Assembly: GCA_029781855.1 (NCBI GenBank)
Contig: JAKOVX010000068.1
Span: forward strand, 124,001-188,000
Source of the DNA: Acidobacteriota bacterium
GTDB taxonomy: Bacteria; Acidobacteriota; Blastocatellia; Pyrinomonadales; Pyrinomonadaceae
Direction: 5' to 3'
Length of the DNA stretch: 64,000 bases
Shown here: in pieces, positions 16,490-25,694 of the stretch
Layout: each line of letters opens with the position of its first letter
Position numbering within the stretch: the first letter of the stretch is position 1
Notes under the pieces: generated by a model
What the model was told of the DNA's origin: nothing
Seen by the model: the letters and a program-made list of their open reading frames with translations, nothing else
Database searches by the model: none
Program-made: the position numbers and the translations under genes

Positions 16490-18685
16490 CTAGTTGGAAG
16501 AACCGTTTTCAGAGCCGTCGTTCGGCGGTTTGCCGTTCTTCATTTGCTCCTTGAACAGATTGAGCAGCAGCAACTGTCCGATTCCGCCGCCTTCGCCATT
16601 ACCGCCGCCCGAGGCGAGGATGTCCGGCGTGATGCGTACGCCTCTTTCGCCGATGACCTTAAGCGTTTCGATCATCGCGATGTTGGCACCGCCGAGGGCC
16701 TTGACCTGCTCGTTGTAGGCGACGCCCTGGGCTTCGCCCATTAGCCGCGTCTTTTCAGCCTCGGCCTTACCAGTCTCGCTGATGTAATAGGCTTCGCCCT
16801 CGGCCTCTTTCTTACGCTGCTCCGAGCGTTTGCCGGCGATGTCGACGCCGACCGTCGCTTCCATCAGGCTCCGCTGATTGTCGGCCTGCGAGCTGGTCTT
16901 TTCGAGCTCGATACGTTTGACCTCGGCCTCTCGCTGAGCGTTGAACATATTCTGCTTCTGCTCGGCCAGGATCTTCTCGGTCTGCGTTTTCATCAGCTCT
17001 TCGGGCAGGTGAATGTGGCAGATAAGCACGTTCACGACGTCGACGTGGTATTTGAGAAGGTGCATCCGGACGCGGGCCTCGGCACGTTCTTGCTCCTCGT
17101 GGCGGTTTTGCAGGTAAGCCATCGCCGAGCTCTCCGACGCCTGGTTGCGAAAGATAGAATCGATCAGCGGATGCATCACATTCTGGATCAGCCGTGTCAC
17201 GTCGCCGATCTTTGCGACCATGAACGGAGCGTCCTCGGGCTTTACTCGAAACACCACGCGGACCTCAAGCTGCATCGTAAAGCCGTCCTTCGAGATCACC
17301 TCGAACGGATCGAAAGTATTGGCGACCTCACCGGCCGTCCACTCGACGGTTTGGTTGGTGGTCGGGATGATGATCGGCGAGACGGCCAGCGTATTTACAT
17401 AATAGCGGCCCGGACCGACGACCGATTCCTGGATACCGCGAAATCCCTCAGGGACGACGTATGCCTCATGGGCACCACTGTCGAGACGTTTGTCTGCCGG
17501 ATCACCGGACATGAGTTCTGCCTTGATCTCGTCGAGCGAAGCCTTGTCGCCGTCGACACGGTCGAGCTTTTCGGCGGCGAGCTTCATCTGCTGGGCCTCT
17601 TCCAACTCGAGGCGCTCGCGGATCTTCTGGGCCATCGCCCTGCGGATCTCTTCGGACGGGTCTTTGCCGACGTTCGAAACGATCACGGCGACCTCACCCG
17701 GCTTTACCTCCTTAGCCGATTCCGGAATTATCTTGAACAGCAGCGGGTTGATGTAATACGTACCCGGCAGCAGGATATCCTTCTGCGGGCCGCGCTGTCC
17801 GCCGGCGGCGATGAAGGCGTTCGAATCCTGAAAATTGTCGTGTCCGGTAACCGGCGTAGCGACATAATCGCGCGGGTCGAGCGGCGCACCGTCGAGTGCT
17901 TCCACAAGCCCGATCTGATTTTCACTGATGACGGTCGCCTCGAAAAGGCGGATGTGAAACAGACCCGCCTGGCCGCTGCCATCATCTGCCGAGAGCGATC
18001 CCGTATGGATTCGATATGTGCCCGGTGTCAATATCTCGACCTGCGGCCCTTTTTGGCCGCCGTTGTAGATGAATGCCTCGGCGTCCTGAAAGTTCTTGTG
18101 GTTTTGGATCGCGTGGCCGTGGAGCCTGCCCGGATCCAGCGGAGCGCCATCGGCAGCCGTGACGATACCGACATTTCCCGGCGGGACGACGGTCGACGGT
18201 GCGATCGAAACGCGGAACAGGTACGGATGGATCGCCCATTTGCCGGGCGGCAGCGTGCGAAGCTGAATGCCCTTGACGCCGCCCTGTTTTATGAACGCGA
18301 TCGGGTCCTGGAAATTGTTATGCGCGTTCTGTGCCCGGTCGGGGGCGAAAATGCTGCCCATCGGCATCGGTTCGCCGTCGATCGCCTCGATGATGCCGAG
18401 TTCGTCGGCACCGATCTCGACAAGCGGCACCTTTTGCACGACCCGTTCGACCGGATACATCACAAAATGCAGTCCGGGTTTCAGGATTTCGGCCTGCAGG
18501 CCAACCTCTCCGTCAGTTGCGACGACGCGGCCCTGCGGCATCCGGCGTCCGAAATATCGACGCTCCTTGATACCGACCTCTTTGGCACCGATGTTCACCA
18601 AAAACCGGGTGACAATGTACCAAACTACAACGAGGCCGATGAGAATAACTACGCCAAGTAGGATAAGCGGAAGATTGTTTTCCAT
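16490..18685 (-). CDS. SPFH/Band 7 (flotillin-like) membrane protein with triplicated N-terminal repeat
   Basis: A 731-residue protein with one N-terminal membrane helix (about residues 7-28). Three related segments of about 65-75 residues follow (about 95-160, 171-248 and 257-318). Each has a GI(V/I)xAxDGxP start, an NFQD..AFI..GG block, and a LxPGxYxI..xLF end. The SPFH domain comes next (about residues 410-560), then a long Glu/Lys/Ala-rich coiled coil and a Gly/Asn-rich tail. SPFH proteins organise membrane microdomains as oligomeric rings. The start is ATG 18683-18685; the longer frame starts with TTG. It is probably cotranscribed with the small upstream anchored protein, and a terminator follows. 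Confidence 0.88.
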   Translation of the reverse strand: MENNLPLILLGVVILIGLVVVWYIVTRFLVNIGAKEVGIKERRYFGRRMPQGRVVATDGEVGLQAEILKPGLHFVMYPVERVVQKVPLVEIGADELGIIEAIDGEPMPMGSIFAPDRAQNAHNNFQDPIAFIKQGGVKGIQLRTLPPGKWAIHPYLFRVSIAPSTVVPPGNVGIVTAADGAPLDPGRLHGHAIQNHKNFQDAEAFIYNGGQKGPQVEILTPGTYRIHTGSLSADDGSGQAGLFHIRLFEATVISENQIGLVEALDGAPLDPRDYVATPVTGHDNFQDSNAFIAAGGQRGPQKDILLPGTYYINPLLFKIIPESAKEVKPGEVAVIVSNVGKDPSEEIRRAMAQKIRERLELEEAQQMKLAAEKLDRVDGDKASLDEIKAELMSGDPADKRLDSGAHEAYVVPEGFRGIQESVVGPGRYYVNTLAVSPIIIPTTNQTVEWTAGEVANTFDPFEVISKDGFTMQLEVRVVFRVKPEDAPFMVAKIGDVTRLIQNVMHPLIDSIFRNQASESSAMAYLQNRHEEQERAEARVRMHLLKYHVDVVNVLICHIHLPEELMKTQTEKILAEQKQNMFNAQREAEVKRIELEKTSSQADNQRSLMEATVGVDIAGKRSEQRKKEAEGEAYYISETGKAEAEKTRLMGEAQGVAYNEQVKALGGANIAMIETLKVIGERGVRITPDILASGGGNGEGGGIGQLLLLNLFKEQMKNGKPPNDGSENGSSN

Positions 18686-18727
18686 ATTCGTGTGCTTTGC
18701 GGCGACGCGGCGGACCAACAGCCGACG

Positions 18728-19282
18728 TCACCTGTTTTCAACGTCAGAATCCGAGCGAAGTTTGGCGACCTCCTGTTTTAGCCAAAACATCCCACCGGAA
18801 GCCCTCTCCTCATTGGAAAGGAGCGCAATGTGGCTGTCCAGCAACGCAGCCAGGTCGTTGTTCGAGAGGCCGGGAATTCCGGACTCGTGAAACTTCTTGA
18901 TCAATTCGTTCGCCGCCTTTTCCAGATCGCCGTTGAGCCCGCTTTCGGCTGCCACCTTTAACAGCTCGGCCGCACTTGCGGCGTCCGTGTTCTCTCGCCA
19001 CGCGGACAATGCCGCGTCAACTTCGGCCCTGGCCGCAGCACGCGCACGGTATTCGCGTCGGGCGATAGCTCGTGCTTCTTTCTCCTCGGTTTCGTGGCGA
19101 AGTTCCTCGTCGCTGGGCGCAAACAGCGGCCGAGCGTTGGGCGGCGGTTCAAGGGTCGGTCGAATTGGTTCGGGAATTTCAGCGTCGTGCCGTTTCGTGA
19201 CTCGAAACAGCAACACGGCAGCCGCCAGAACGGCAAAAACTGCAAAAATCAGGAGCATCTGTTCGCAACACCGCGACCGCAT
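18728..19282 (-). CDS. Small membrane-anchored protein with Ala/Glu/Arg-rich helix
   Basis: A 184-residue protein with one N-terminal membrane helix (LLIFAVFAVLAAAVLLF), then a Pro-rich linker and a strongly charged, probably coiled-coil region (HETEEKEARAIARREYRARA). I do not recognise the family. It ends 42 bases before the SPFH gene on the same strand, so the two probably share a transcript and may be partners in the membrane. The start is uncertain: ATG at 19256-19258 would shorten it by 8 residues, and neither start has a clear ribosome site. Confidence 0.6.
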   Translation of the reverse strand: MRSRCCEQMLLIFAVFAVLAAAVLLFRVTKRHDAEIPEPIRPTLEPPPNARPLFAPSDEELRHETEEKEARAIARREYRARAAARAEVDAALSAWRENTDAASAAELLKVAAESGLNGDLEKAANELIKKFHESGIPGLSNNDLAALLDSHIALLSNEERASGGMFWLKQEVAKLRSDSDVENR

Positions 19283-19397
19283 TCAGCGGCGAAAAAGTTA
19301 ACCGGTATTACCTCGATATAAATATTATACGACAGAATCTAGACCAGGTTCCTGATTTCGGCAAGCTCTGTAGGACGAAAGGAGTGATACGAAAACG

Positions 19398-19946
19398 TTA
19401 AATCTCGCCGTCGTCCTCGAAGTTTCGGCCCGCGAGGCCGGACATTTTCTCGCGGATCAGATCGTAGCCAAAGCCCTGCCGCAGCAGATGGTCGTAGAAC
19501 TTTTTAGTGTCTTCGCGGGTCTCGGGCTTGCCCTTTAGGCGAAGGCGTTTGGCAATTGCCTGGTCGATCAGTTCGTCCTCGGGCAGTTTTTCAAATGCCG
19601 CGGCGATCGCCGTCGCGACCGTTTCTTTGTCGAGTTTCTTCTGCGACATCGACTGCTGCAGGCGTCGTTTTCCCTGCGGTTTTTGCCGAAGTTTTGAAAC
19701 GGCGAGGTCGCGGGCGAACTGTTCGTCGTCGAGGTACTTATATTCCTTCAGTTTCTCGATCACGGCGTCGACGATCGTCTCGTCGGTCCAGAGCTTTTCC
19801 AGCAACCGCTCGCGAAGCTCGCCGATCGAACGCGGTTTGGCGGCAAGCAGCTTGACCGCGCGATTCATCGTCCGTTCACGCGAGCGGACCGGATCTTTCA
19901 CGACGCGGTCAGCATCATCAGGCTTTTTCTTTCGCGTTCGCCACAT
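19398..19946 (-). CDS. recX: RecX family regulatory protein
   Basis: A 182-residue helical RecX-type protein, which modulates RecA filaments. It shows the three-helix repeats of the family: AVKLLAAKPRSIGELRERLL, VIEKLKEYKYLDDEQFARDL, and the C-terminal LLRQGFGYDLIREKMSGL. The basic N-terminal tail (MWRTRKKKPDDAD) is extra; an internal Met at residue 27 could also be the start. recA is not in the window. Confidence 0.85.
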   Translation of the reverse strand: MWRTRKKKPDDADRVVKDPVRSRERTMNRAVKLLAAKPRSIGELRERLLEKLWTDETIVDAVIEKLKEYKYLDDEQFARDLAVSKLRQKPQGKRRLQQSMSQKKLDKETVATAIAAAFEKLPEDELIDQAIAKRLRLKGKPETREDTKKFYDHLLRQGFGYDLIREKMSGLAGRNFEDDGEI

Positions 19947-20016
19947 CCCGCGTTGATTCTACATTCATCCGCCTGCCGGAGCGAAGCCCGAGCGACAATG
20001 TATAATTCAGCTACCG

Positions 20017-20916
20017 ATGGACGGAATTCTAATAATCGATAAGCCCGCGGGCATCACTTCGCACGACGTTGTTTCACGCGTTCGGCGCATTTTGAAGACA
20101 AAGCGTGTCGGGCACACGGGTACGCTCGACCCGTTCGCGACGGGCGTGATGGTGATCCTGGTCGGCCAGGCGACCCGGCTCGCACAGTTCTTAGACAAAG
20201 ACGTAAAGGAATATGAAGCGACGGTGAAATTCGGCTTTGAGACCGACACCGGCGACCGAACCGGCGAAAGGCGAGACGCGGAGACACCGGGACGCAGTGA
20301 TACGGTATCGACTCAAGAGGTCGAGGATGCTCTCGCTGGCTTTCGCGGTGAGATCGAGCAAATGCCGCCGATGTACTCGGCAAAAAAGATCGACGGCAAA
20401 AAGCTTTACGAGCACGCACGAAAAGGCGAAACGATCGAGCGAAAGCCGGTAAACGTGACGATCCACAATTTAGAGCCGCTTGAATTTCCGGACCCTGAGT
20501 CACCGTCCGACGCAGTTTGCATCCGTGTCGCCTGTTCCGCCGGAACCTATATTCGAACTCTCGCCGAGGACATCGGCCGCAAACTCGGCGTGGGAGCACA
20601 TCTGACGGTATTGCGGCGGACACGGGCAGGCAAATTTGCCATCGGGCAAAGTCTGACGCTCGAGCAACTCCAGGCGATGTCCGACCCCGCATCGGCGATG
20701 ATTCCGATGAACGAGGCGATCGAGCATCTTCCTCAATTTACAATTGCAGCGGATCGCGTCGATAAGACCCGCAATGGCCTATCGACACGCGTTTTCGATA
20801 CAGGTTTCCAAAACGGCGAAATGCTCCGGATGCTTACCGAATCGGGCGGGTTGATCGCGATCGGCCGTTTCGACGCGGACGAAAATGTCGTTCAGCCGAA
20901 AGTCGTTTTGGTATAG
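20017..20916 (+). CDS. truB: tRNA pseudouridine(55) synthase TruB
   Basis: A 299-residue enzyme that makes pseudouridine 55 in the T-loop of tRNA. The N-terminal motif GILIIDKPAGITSHDVV and the catalytic block VGHTGTLDPFATGV (catalytic Asp38) are intact. The C-terminal RNA-binding part has YIRTLAEDIGRKLGVGAHL. A TATAAT-like hexamer is present just upstream (about 19999-20004). It is divergent from recX and followed after 37 bases by the alpha/beta hydrolase gene. Confidence 0.96.
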   Translation: MDGILIIDKPAGITSHDVVSRVRRILKTKRVGHTGTLDPFATGVMVILVGQATRLAQFLDKDVKEYEATVKFGFETDTGDRTGERRDAETPGRSDTVSTQEVEDALAGFRGEIEQMPPMYSAKKIDGKKLYEHARKGETIERKPVNVTIHNLEPLEFPDPESPSDAVCIRVACSAGTYIRTLAEDIGRKLGVGAHLTVLRRTRAGKFAIGQSLTLEQLQAMSDPASAMIPMNEAIEHLPQFTIAADRVDKTRNGLSTRVFDTGFQNGEMLRMLTESGGLIAIGRFDADENVVQPKVVLV

Positions 20917-20953
20917 AATGTTACAAACTCACTGCAGTATCTGTTATTGAACT

Positions 20954-21964
20954 ATGAAGAAACGAAATCTGGCTTTGGCGGTCGGCGGTGCGGTCGGTGC
21001 GGCGGTGGCTGTCAAGTTGCTGACACGTCCTGACACGGTCGATTTTGAGAAGGTCGCGGATAGGGTCGCCCACTCGGACCACTCGCACTTTGTCAATGTC
21101 GATGGCGCGCGGGTGCATTATCAGGAATTTGGCCACGCATCTGACCCGCCAATGATACTAGTACACGGGTACACCGCTTCGGTGTATGTCTGGAAGACGG
21201 TGGCACCGATGCTTGCCGAAGAAGGCTTTCGTGTAATAGCGATCGATCTGCTCGGTTTCGGCTTTTCCGATAAGCCGCGGGCGTTTGATTACACGATCCA
21301 GTCTCAGGCGCGGATGATCTCGCGTTTTATGAGCCGGATGGGGATCGGCAGGGCAGTGATCGTTGGCAGTTCGTACGGAGGCGCGGTCTCACTGAGCCTG
21401 ACACTTGATTATCCCGAGATCGTCGAAAAGCTCGTACTTGTCGACGCTGTCTGCAACGACGAACCGAAGAATCACCCGATACTTCGTCTTGCGTCCGTTC
21501 CCGGGATCGGCGAATCGCTGACCCCTTTCCTTATCGATTCCAAGATGTTTTTGAAAATGCGTATGCAGGGAACGCTGGCTAAAGCGAACCATGAGCTGAT
21601 CACCGACGAGCGGATCGAATCTGTCCGCCGTCCGCTTTCGGCTGCAGATGGCCATCATGCGGTACTCGCCACCTCGCGTAACTGGCATGCCGACCGGCTC
21701 GAACAGGACGCCCACCAAATCGACCAGCAGACGCTGATCATCTGGGGTGATCAGGACACCGTGATCCCGATCAAGAACGGCTACAAGCTCCACGAAGACA
21801 TTCTCCACTCGCGCTTCGTCGTCCTAAAAGACTGCGGCCACGTCCCGCAGGAAGAAAAAAGCGAGCTGTTCACTGAGCTGGTGAGCGAGTTTTGTCACGA
21901 TAAGAAAGGGCGGATCGAGTCACGCATCGGCGAGGAAATGAGAATTGTATCTGCCGAGAAATAA
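20954..21964 (+). CDS. Membrane-anchored alpha/beta hydrolase
   Basis: A 336-residue serine hydrolase. An N-terminal hydrophobic anchor (residues 5-24) precedes the alpha/beta-hydrolase fold: oxyanion region LVHGYTAS (residue 69 onward), nucleophile elbow GSSYGG (Ser140), the acid in IIWGDQDTVIPI, and the catalytic His in LKDCGHVPQEEKSE. Close in style to esterases and haloalkane dehalogenase-like proteins; the substrate is unknown. It is followed after 3 bases by an orphan gene. Confidence 0.9.
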   Translation: MKKRNLALAVGGAVGAAVAVKLLTRPDTVDFEKVADRVAHSDHSHFVNVDGARVHYQEFGHASDPPMILVHGYTASVYVWKTVAPMLAEEGFRVIAIDLLGFGFSDKPRAFDYTIQSQARMISRFMSRMGIGRAVIVGSSYGGAVSLSLTLDYPEIVEKLVLVDAVCNDEPKNHPILRLASVPGIGESLTPFLIDSKMFLKMRMQGTLAKANHELITDERIESVRRPLSAADGHHAVLATSRNWHADRLEQDAHQIDQQTLIIWGDQDTVIPIKNGYKLHEDILHSRFVVLKDCGHVPQEEKSELFTELVSEFCHDKKGRIESRIGEEMRIVSAEK

Positions 21965-21967
21965 GAC

Positions 21968-22561
21968 ATGGCTAGTAAAATAAAAACTCAGGAAGGCGAT
22001 GCGGTCGAATTCATTCAACAGATCAATTCAATTCTAGAATCGTTAGCCGACGATCTATATGTTGGCGAGGTTGTCTTTGTAAAAATCAAAAACTGGTTCA
22101 GTCAAAAATGGTTGAATTACTCCGGGAAATCGATCGTTCATTCACCTTGGATCGGCCGTCTGGATTCGGGTCGGGAAGAAGCATTAGAAAGCGTTTGGCT
22201 GAAAGATATTACGATTCCACCTTTTCATCCAAATCGAGTGATTTCATCCAGATACGTCCGGGTCAAAAAGACGGGAAATAAGAAAATTGAAAGAAGGGCC
22301 AACGGTTATAGGCGTAGTACCGAAACCGGAAGTCATCTGGTCAAAGATTACACAAAGGATGGCCTCTTACTTTGGTACTCCTCCAATACGATCGTTAACC
22401 AAAAAGGCAGCCTAATGATCTACATCTCGCAAAACGATCAGGTAAAGACCTGGTACGCTCAATTTGAGAATATTGGCCGATGGAGAATCACCAAGACGAA
22501 AGGCATTAGCTTAGATGAACTTCAATTGCTCGCCAACGACCGTCGATCTGTTGTAGCCTAG
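21968..22561 (+). CDS. Orphan hypothetical protein, AT-rich
   Basis: A 197-residue protein I do not recognise. It is rich in Lys, Ser, Ile and Trp (GRWRITKTKG, SQKWLNYSGKS), has no signal peptide or membrane helix, and looks soluble with a beta-rich middle. Its DNA is visibly more AT-rich, with AT-ending codons, than the genes on both sides. It is packed tightly between the hydrolase (3 bases) and the aminotransferase (5 bases) on the same strand. The composition suggests acquisition from elsewhere. No function is inferred. Confidence 0.7.
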   Translation: MASKIKTQEGDAVEFIQQINSILESLADDLYVGEVVFVKIKNWFSQKWLNYSGKSIVHSPWIGRLDSGREEALESVWLKDITIPPFHPNRVISSRYVRVKKTGNKKIERRANGYRRSTETGSHLVKDYTKDGLLLWYSSNTIVNQKGSLMIYISQNDQVKTWYAQFENIGRWRITKTKGISLDELQLLANDRRSVVA

Positions 22562-22566
22562 GTGCA

Positions 22567-23322
22567 ATGTTAGTGTCGTCAGCAAGTAACATTATTCTTT
22601 ACGGAAGGGGCGTCTTCACGACGATTGCGATTCGCGATAGTCGACCACTTTTTTGGGAGAAACACTGGCGACGCCTAGCTAACAATGCCAAGACCGTCGC
22701 AATCGAACTAGCCGCATTTGATGAGGAATACGTATTTGATCAACTCAATCGATCGTTTGAAAACGACCGCATCGTTAATGGCCGGGCTCGAATCACTTTA
22801 GTCGACGAGTCGCCGAGTGCAATCTGGCCGAGCGAAGCAAGTGCCAAGACGAACCTACTAATCATGACCGGCGATCTGCGACCGGTGCCGGAGAATTTCA
22901 GGGTCACCTTTTCGCCATATCCGGTCAATTCGCGTTCACCGCTCGCTGGTGTTAAATCGTGCAATTATCTCGAACAGATCTTTGCCTTGGACGAGGCGAA
23001 CGGCCGCGGTTTTCACGAGGCCATTCGCGTAAATGAGAACGGCAAGGTCACGAGCGGTTGTATGGCGAATGTCTTTTGGCTAAAGGACGATGTGCTTTTC
23101 ACGCCGAGCCTCGCGACCGGCTGCCTCGCGGGAACGACGCGGGAGTTTGTACTCGAAAATCTGGAATGCCGAGAGGTCGAAGCAGGAATTGAAGATTTAG
23201 ATTCCGCCGATGCGATCTATCTAACCTCGGCAGGCATTGGCGTGATTTCCGTTGGAGATTGCAATGGCCGAAAACTCGCGAACACGCCTCATTCAATAAC
23301 TCAACTAATTACTAATCAGTAA
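22567..23322 (+). CDS. Class IV PLP aminotransferase / aminodeoxychorismate lyase-like
   Basis: A 251-residue fold-type IV PLP enzyme (branched-chain aminotransferase, D-amino-acid transaminase or PabC group). The N-terminal GRGVFTTI (residues 13-20), PLP-lysine region PLAGVKSCNYLEQIFA (Lys130), EAIRVNENGKVTSGCMANVF and TPSLATGCLAGTTRE are all present. The subfamily is not settled; its size and GRGVFTT start resemble PabC. Its last codons and TAA stop lie in an AT-rich repeat (23305-23342). Confidence 0.88.
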   Translation: MLVSSASNIILYGRGVFTTIAIRDSRPLFWEKHWRRLANNAKTVAIELAAFDEEYVFDQLNRSFENDRIVNGRARITLVDESPSAIWPSEASAKTNLLIMTGDLRPVPENFRVTFSPYPVNSRSPLAGVKSCNYLEQIFALDEANGRGFHEAIRVNENGKVTSGCMANVFWLKDDVLFTPSLATGCLAGTTREFVLENLECREVEAGIEDLDSADAIYLTSAGIGVISVGDCNGRKLANTPHSITQLITNQ

Positions 23323-23342
23323 TTAATAATTATTAATTACTG
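23305..23342. repeat. attactaat-type AT-rich palindromic repeat
   Basis: The sequence ctaattactaatcagtaatt and onward is built of attactaat/attagtaat words in both orientations and can fold on itself. It carries the aminotransferase stop codon (TAA 23320-23322). Confidence 0.45.
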
Positions 23343-23410
23343 GAGATGGACAGAAGAGTCGATCCTCTCTGACCTAGTCAATATTTGCTAGTTTTCGAAA
23401 GGGCGCTAAA

Positions 23411-23456
23411 AAACACGAACGCCCACAAAATCTGACTTTGTGAACTTTCGTGTATT
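23411..23456. repeat. cacgaa-type intergenic inverted repeat
   Basis: The left arm aaacacgaacgcccacaaa (23411-23429) pairs imperfectly with the right arm tttgtgaactttcgtgtatt (23437-23456). It lies just beyond the 3' end of the small gene at 23475 and may form a hairpin between convergent genes. Confidence 0.6.
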
Positions 23457-23474
23457 TCGTAACTAAACTGGTTT

Positions 23475-23681
23475 TTAGGCTGCTGTTTCGAAAAGAGCGA
23501 GGATCTGTTTGCCCTCGTGCGAACGCGGGTCGATCGTGCGGAGGTGTTTTTGCCCCTGCATTTCCCAGATCGCCGTGACGACGCCCTCTTTCTCAACTGC
23601 CTGATAAGAAACGTCTTCCGGTTCGGCCGCCGCTGTCGTTTCTTCTACGGCCTCAGCCGCCTTTACTGCTTCTTCTGACAT
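23475..23681 (-). CDS. Small hypothetical protein
   Basis: A 68-residue protein with an acidic Ala/Glu-rich first half and an ordered second half (VVTAIWEMQGQKHLRTIDPR). An AGGAG ribosome site lies about 13 bases before the ATG at 23679-23681. I do not recognise the family. It stands alone between two repeats. Confidence 0.6.
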   Translation of the reverse strand: MSEEAVKAAEAVEETTAAAEPEDVSYQAVEKEGVVTAIWEMQGQKHLRTIDPRSHEGKQILALFETAA

Positions 23682-23782
23682 CTAAATTGTAAGTCTCCTT
23701 AAAACGCACTTTCTCTAGAAAGTATTAATAGAAAAGGAATTCTGACACATCAGAGGCAATTTTGTCGAGTCTTGCTTCCCGT

Positions 23783-23849
23783 CTTACTTTGCGACTTTGC
23801 GGCTTTGCGGGCAAATCATCTCCCGCAAAGTTGCAAAGCGGCAAAGAAG
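23783..23849. repeat. gcaaag-type intergenic inverted repeat
   Basis: The left arm (23783-23811) contains the word ctttgcg three times (actttgcgactttgcggc and onward). The right arm (23822-23848), starting cccgcaaagttgcaaagcgg, is its inverse. About 10 bases separate them. It shares its core with the element at 12057 and sits just past the serine hydrolase stop, so it could also act as a terminator-like hairpin. Confidence 0.72.
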
Positions 23850-23866
23850 AACGCAACCCCGTCGGT

Positions 23867-25408
23867 CTATTTCGATCTATGCAGATCCAGCTCATAAAAC
23901 CAAAAATCGTTATTCGGCTGGTCGATCTTGAGCTGGTCGGTTTTGGCGTTCTTGTCGATCGTGAACGTCACAAAGCCGCGCGGGAAGTTGTAGTGGACGC
24001 TCGGCCGCCAGTGGATCTGGAACGTGTCGTAGTGCCAGTGCTCAAGGTCGGCGACGAAGTTCGGTGCCGGCCCGAGACGCATTACGAGCTTGCCGTTTTC
24101 CTCCGCCACGGTGACATCGCCGTACATCTGGCTGGAGTAAGTTCCGGCATACGAGGCAAGTGCGAGCGTCGGTTTGGTGTTCGGCACACGCTCGGCATCC
24201 TCTTTCGCGCGTTCCTCGGCGTCATCTTTGTCGCCCGCCGCTTTCCGGGCAAGGGCGTCGGCGTTGTAATCGTGCTTTGGCGCGCCGGTCATCACGTCCA
24301 GGATCTTGTTCATCATGATCGCGAACTCGGGCGATTCGCTGTTGGTGAGGACGACGAAGCCCGTGTTGTCCTCGGGAATGAGTACGGTGTATGACAGCAT
24401 TCCGTCCAGGCCGCCGCTATGATTCACGATCTTGCGGCCCTGGTAGTCGAACAGGAACCAGCCCATTCCGTATGAATTAAAATGCTTGGTCGGACTGTTC
24501 TTCATCGTGGCGTCGCTGACCGGGATCATGATGTTCGGCTGCCACATCTGCCAGCTCTGGGCCTCGCTGAAGATCTTTTTGCCCTCAAATGTTCCGCGGC
24601 CGAGCTGCAGCCGGATCCATTTCGAAAGGTCCGCGACGGACGAGTTGAGCCGTACCGCGCCGATCGCGTCATCCAGATAACCGACTGGAAGGGATCGCAG
24701 CTTCCCGCCGGATTCGTTGTGCGGCAGGGCGTAATTGTCCTTGAGGTCGCGGACGCTGGTCGTTGTGCGGTTCATCCCGAGCGGGGTCAGTATCCGCGTC
24801 TGGACAAATTCTGCCCACTTCATCCCCGAGGCCTTTTCGACGATGCGGCCGGCGGCGATGAACATTAGATTCTGATATCCGAATCGCGTCCGAAAGCTCG
24901 AAACGGGCTTCAGATACCGCACCCGCCGCAAAATTTCGTCGGTAGGATACGTCGTGTCGTACCAGAGCAGGTCGCCGCTGAATGTGTCGAGTCCGCTGCG
25001 GTGCGAAACGAGATCGCGGATCGTAAGTTCGCTCGTCACCCACGGGTCGTACATCTGAAAATCGGGCAAGTATTTCGAGACCTTGTCGTTCCAGGCGATC
25101 TTTTTTTCGTCAACGAGTATCGCTAGGCTCGCCGTCGTAAACGCTTTCGTGTTCGACGCGATGGCAAAGACCGTGTTTTCGTCGACCTTGTCGTCCTTGC
25201 CCAACTCGCGAAAGCCATAGCCCTTCCCAAAGACCATTTTGTCGTCCTTAACGATCGCGATCGCCATTCCGGCACCCGAACCTTTCCAGGTCGTCATTAC
25301 GGTGTTGGCGTAGTCGTCGATCTCCCGGAGCTTTTCGTCGAGCGTCTGCGTGTAGACGAAGAGGTGGAAGACGAACAGAAGGGCGAAGATACTAAATGCT
25401 CTTTTCAT
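23867..25408 (-). CDS. Exported serine hydrolase, class C beta-lactamase/esterase family
   Basis: A 513-residue penicillin-binding-protein-like hydrolase. A signal peptide (to about residue 21) is followed by the beta-lactamase-fold domain with SxxK at Ser85-Asn-Thr-Lys88, YxN at Tyr178-Gln-Asn180, and HSGG around residue 345 in the third motif position. A C-terminal DUF3471-like beta domain (LASYAGTYSSQMYGDVTVAE) follows. Such proteins act as esterases, D-amino peptidases or beta-lactamases; resistance cannot be inferred. It is monocistronic. The 286-bp gap to the next gene shows nothing I recognise. Confidence 0.9.
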   Translation of the reverse strand: MKRAFSIFALLFVFHLFVYTQTLDEKLREIDDYANTVMTTWKGSGAGMAIAIVKDDKMVFGKGYGFRELGKDDKVDENTVFAIASNTKAFTTASLAILVDEKKIAWNDKVSKYLPDFQMYDPWVTSELTIRDLVSHRSGLDTFSGDLLWYDTTYPTDEILRRVRYLKPVSSFRTRFGYQNLMFIAAGRIVEKASGMKWAEFVQTRILTPLGMNRTTTSVRDLKDNYALPHNESGGKLRSLPVGYLDDAIGAVRLNSSVADLSKWIRLQLGRGTFEGKKIFSEAQSWQMWQPNIMIPVSDATMKNSPTKHFNSYGMGWFLFDYQGRKIVNHSGGLDGMLSYTVLIPEDNTGFVVLTNSESPEFAIMMNKILDVMTGAPKHDYNADALARKAAGDKDDAEERAKEDAERVPNTKPTLALASYAGTYSSQMYGDVTVAEENGKLVMRLGPAPNFVADLEHWHYDTFQIHWRPSVHYNFPRGFVTFTIDKNAKTDQLKIDQPNNDFWFYELDLHRSK

Positions 25409-25694
25409 ATTGGTATGTTACGGTCTGCGTTTGAAAATGTTTGAGTTCAATAAACCTTAACGTACGGGTTTGGTTTCAACTTCCCGACCTTTGCCGGATC
25501 CTCTTATTTTCAGGTTGGTGAATGGCCACCTCTAGAAATGCATTTTGACAGATTTTTGATTTGCTGCGAACCCGGCGTCGATGTAGGTCAGGACAAATTG
25601 ATCCCGTTCGCCACCTCCGACTCGCGGCGACATCCGGGACAATGGACTCTTTTTTCTTTCCAAATTTCGTGAAGTCCGTTATCCTTTGCGAACC

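Noticed and set aside
17009..18661. 550-codon open frame on the plus strand
   Set aside because: It is antisense to the SPFH gene, which has clear domains and signals; the frame has no family resemblance and arises from GC-rich codon bias.
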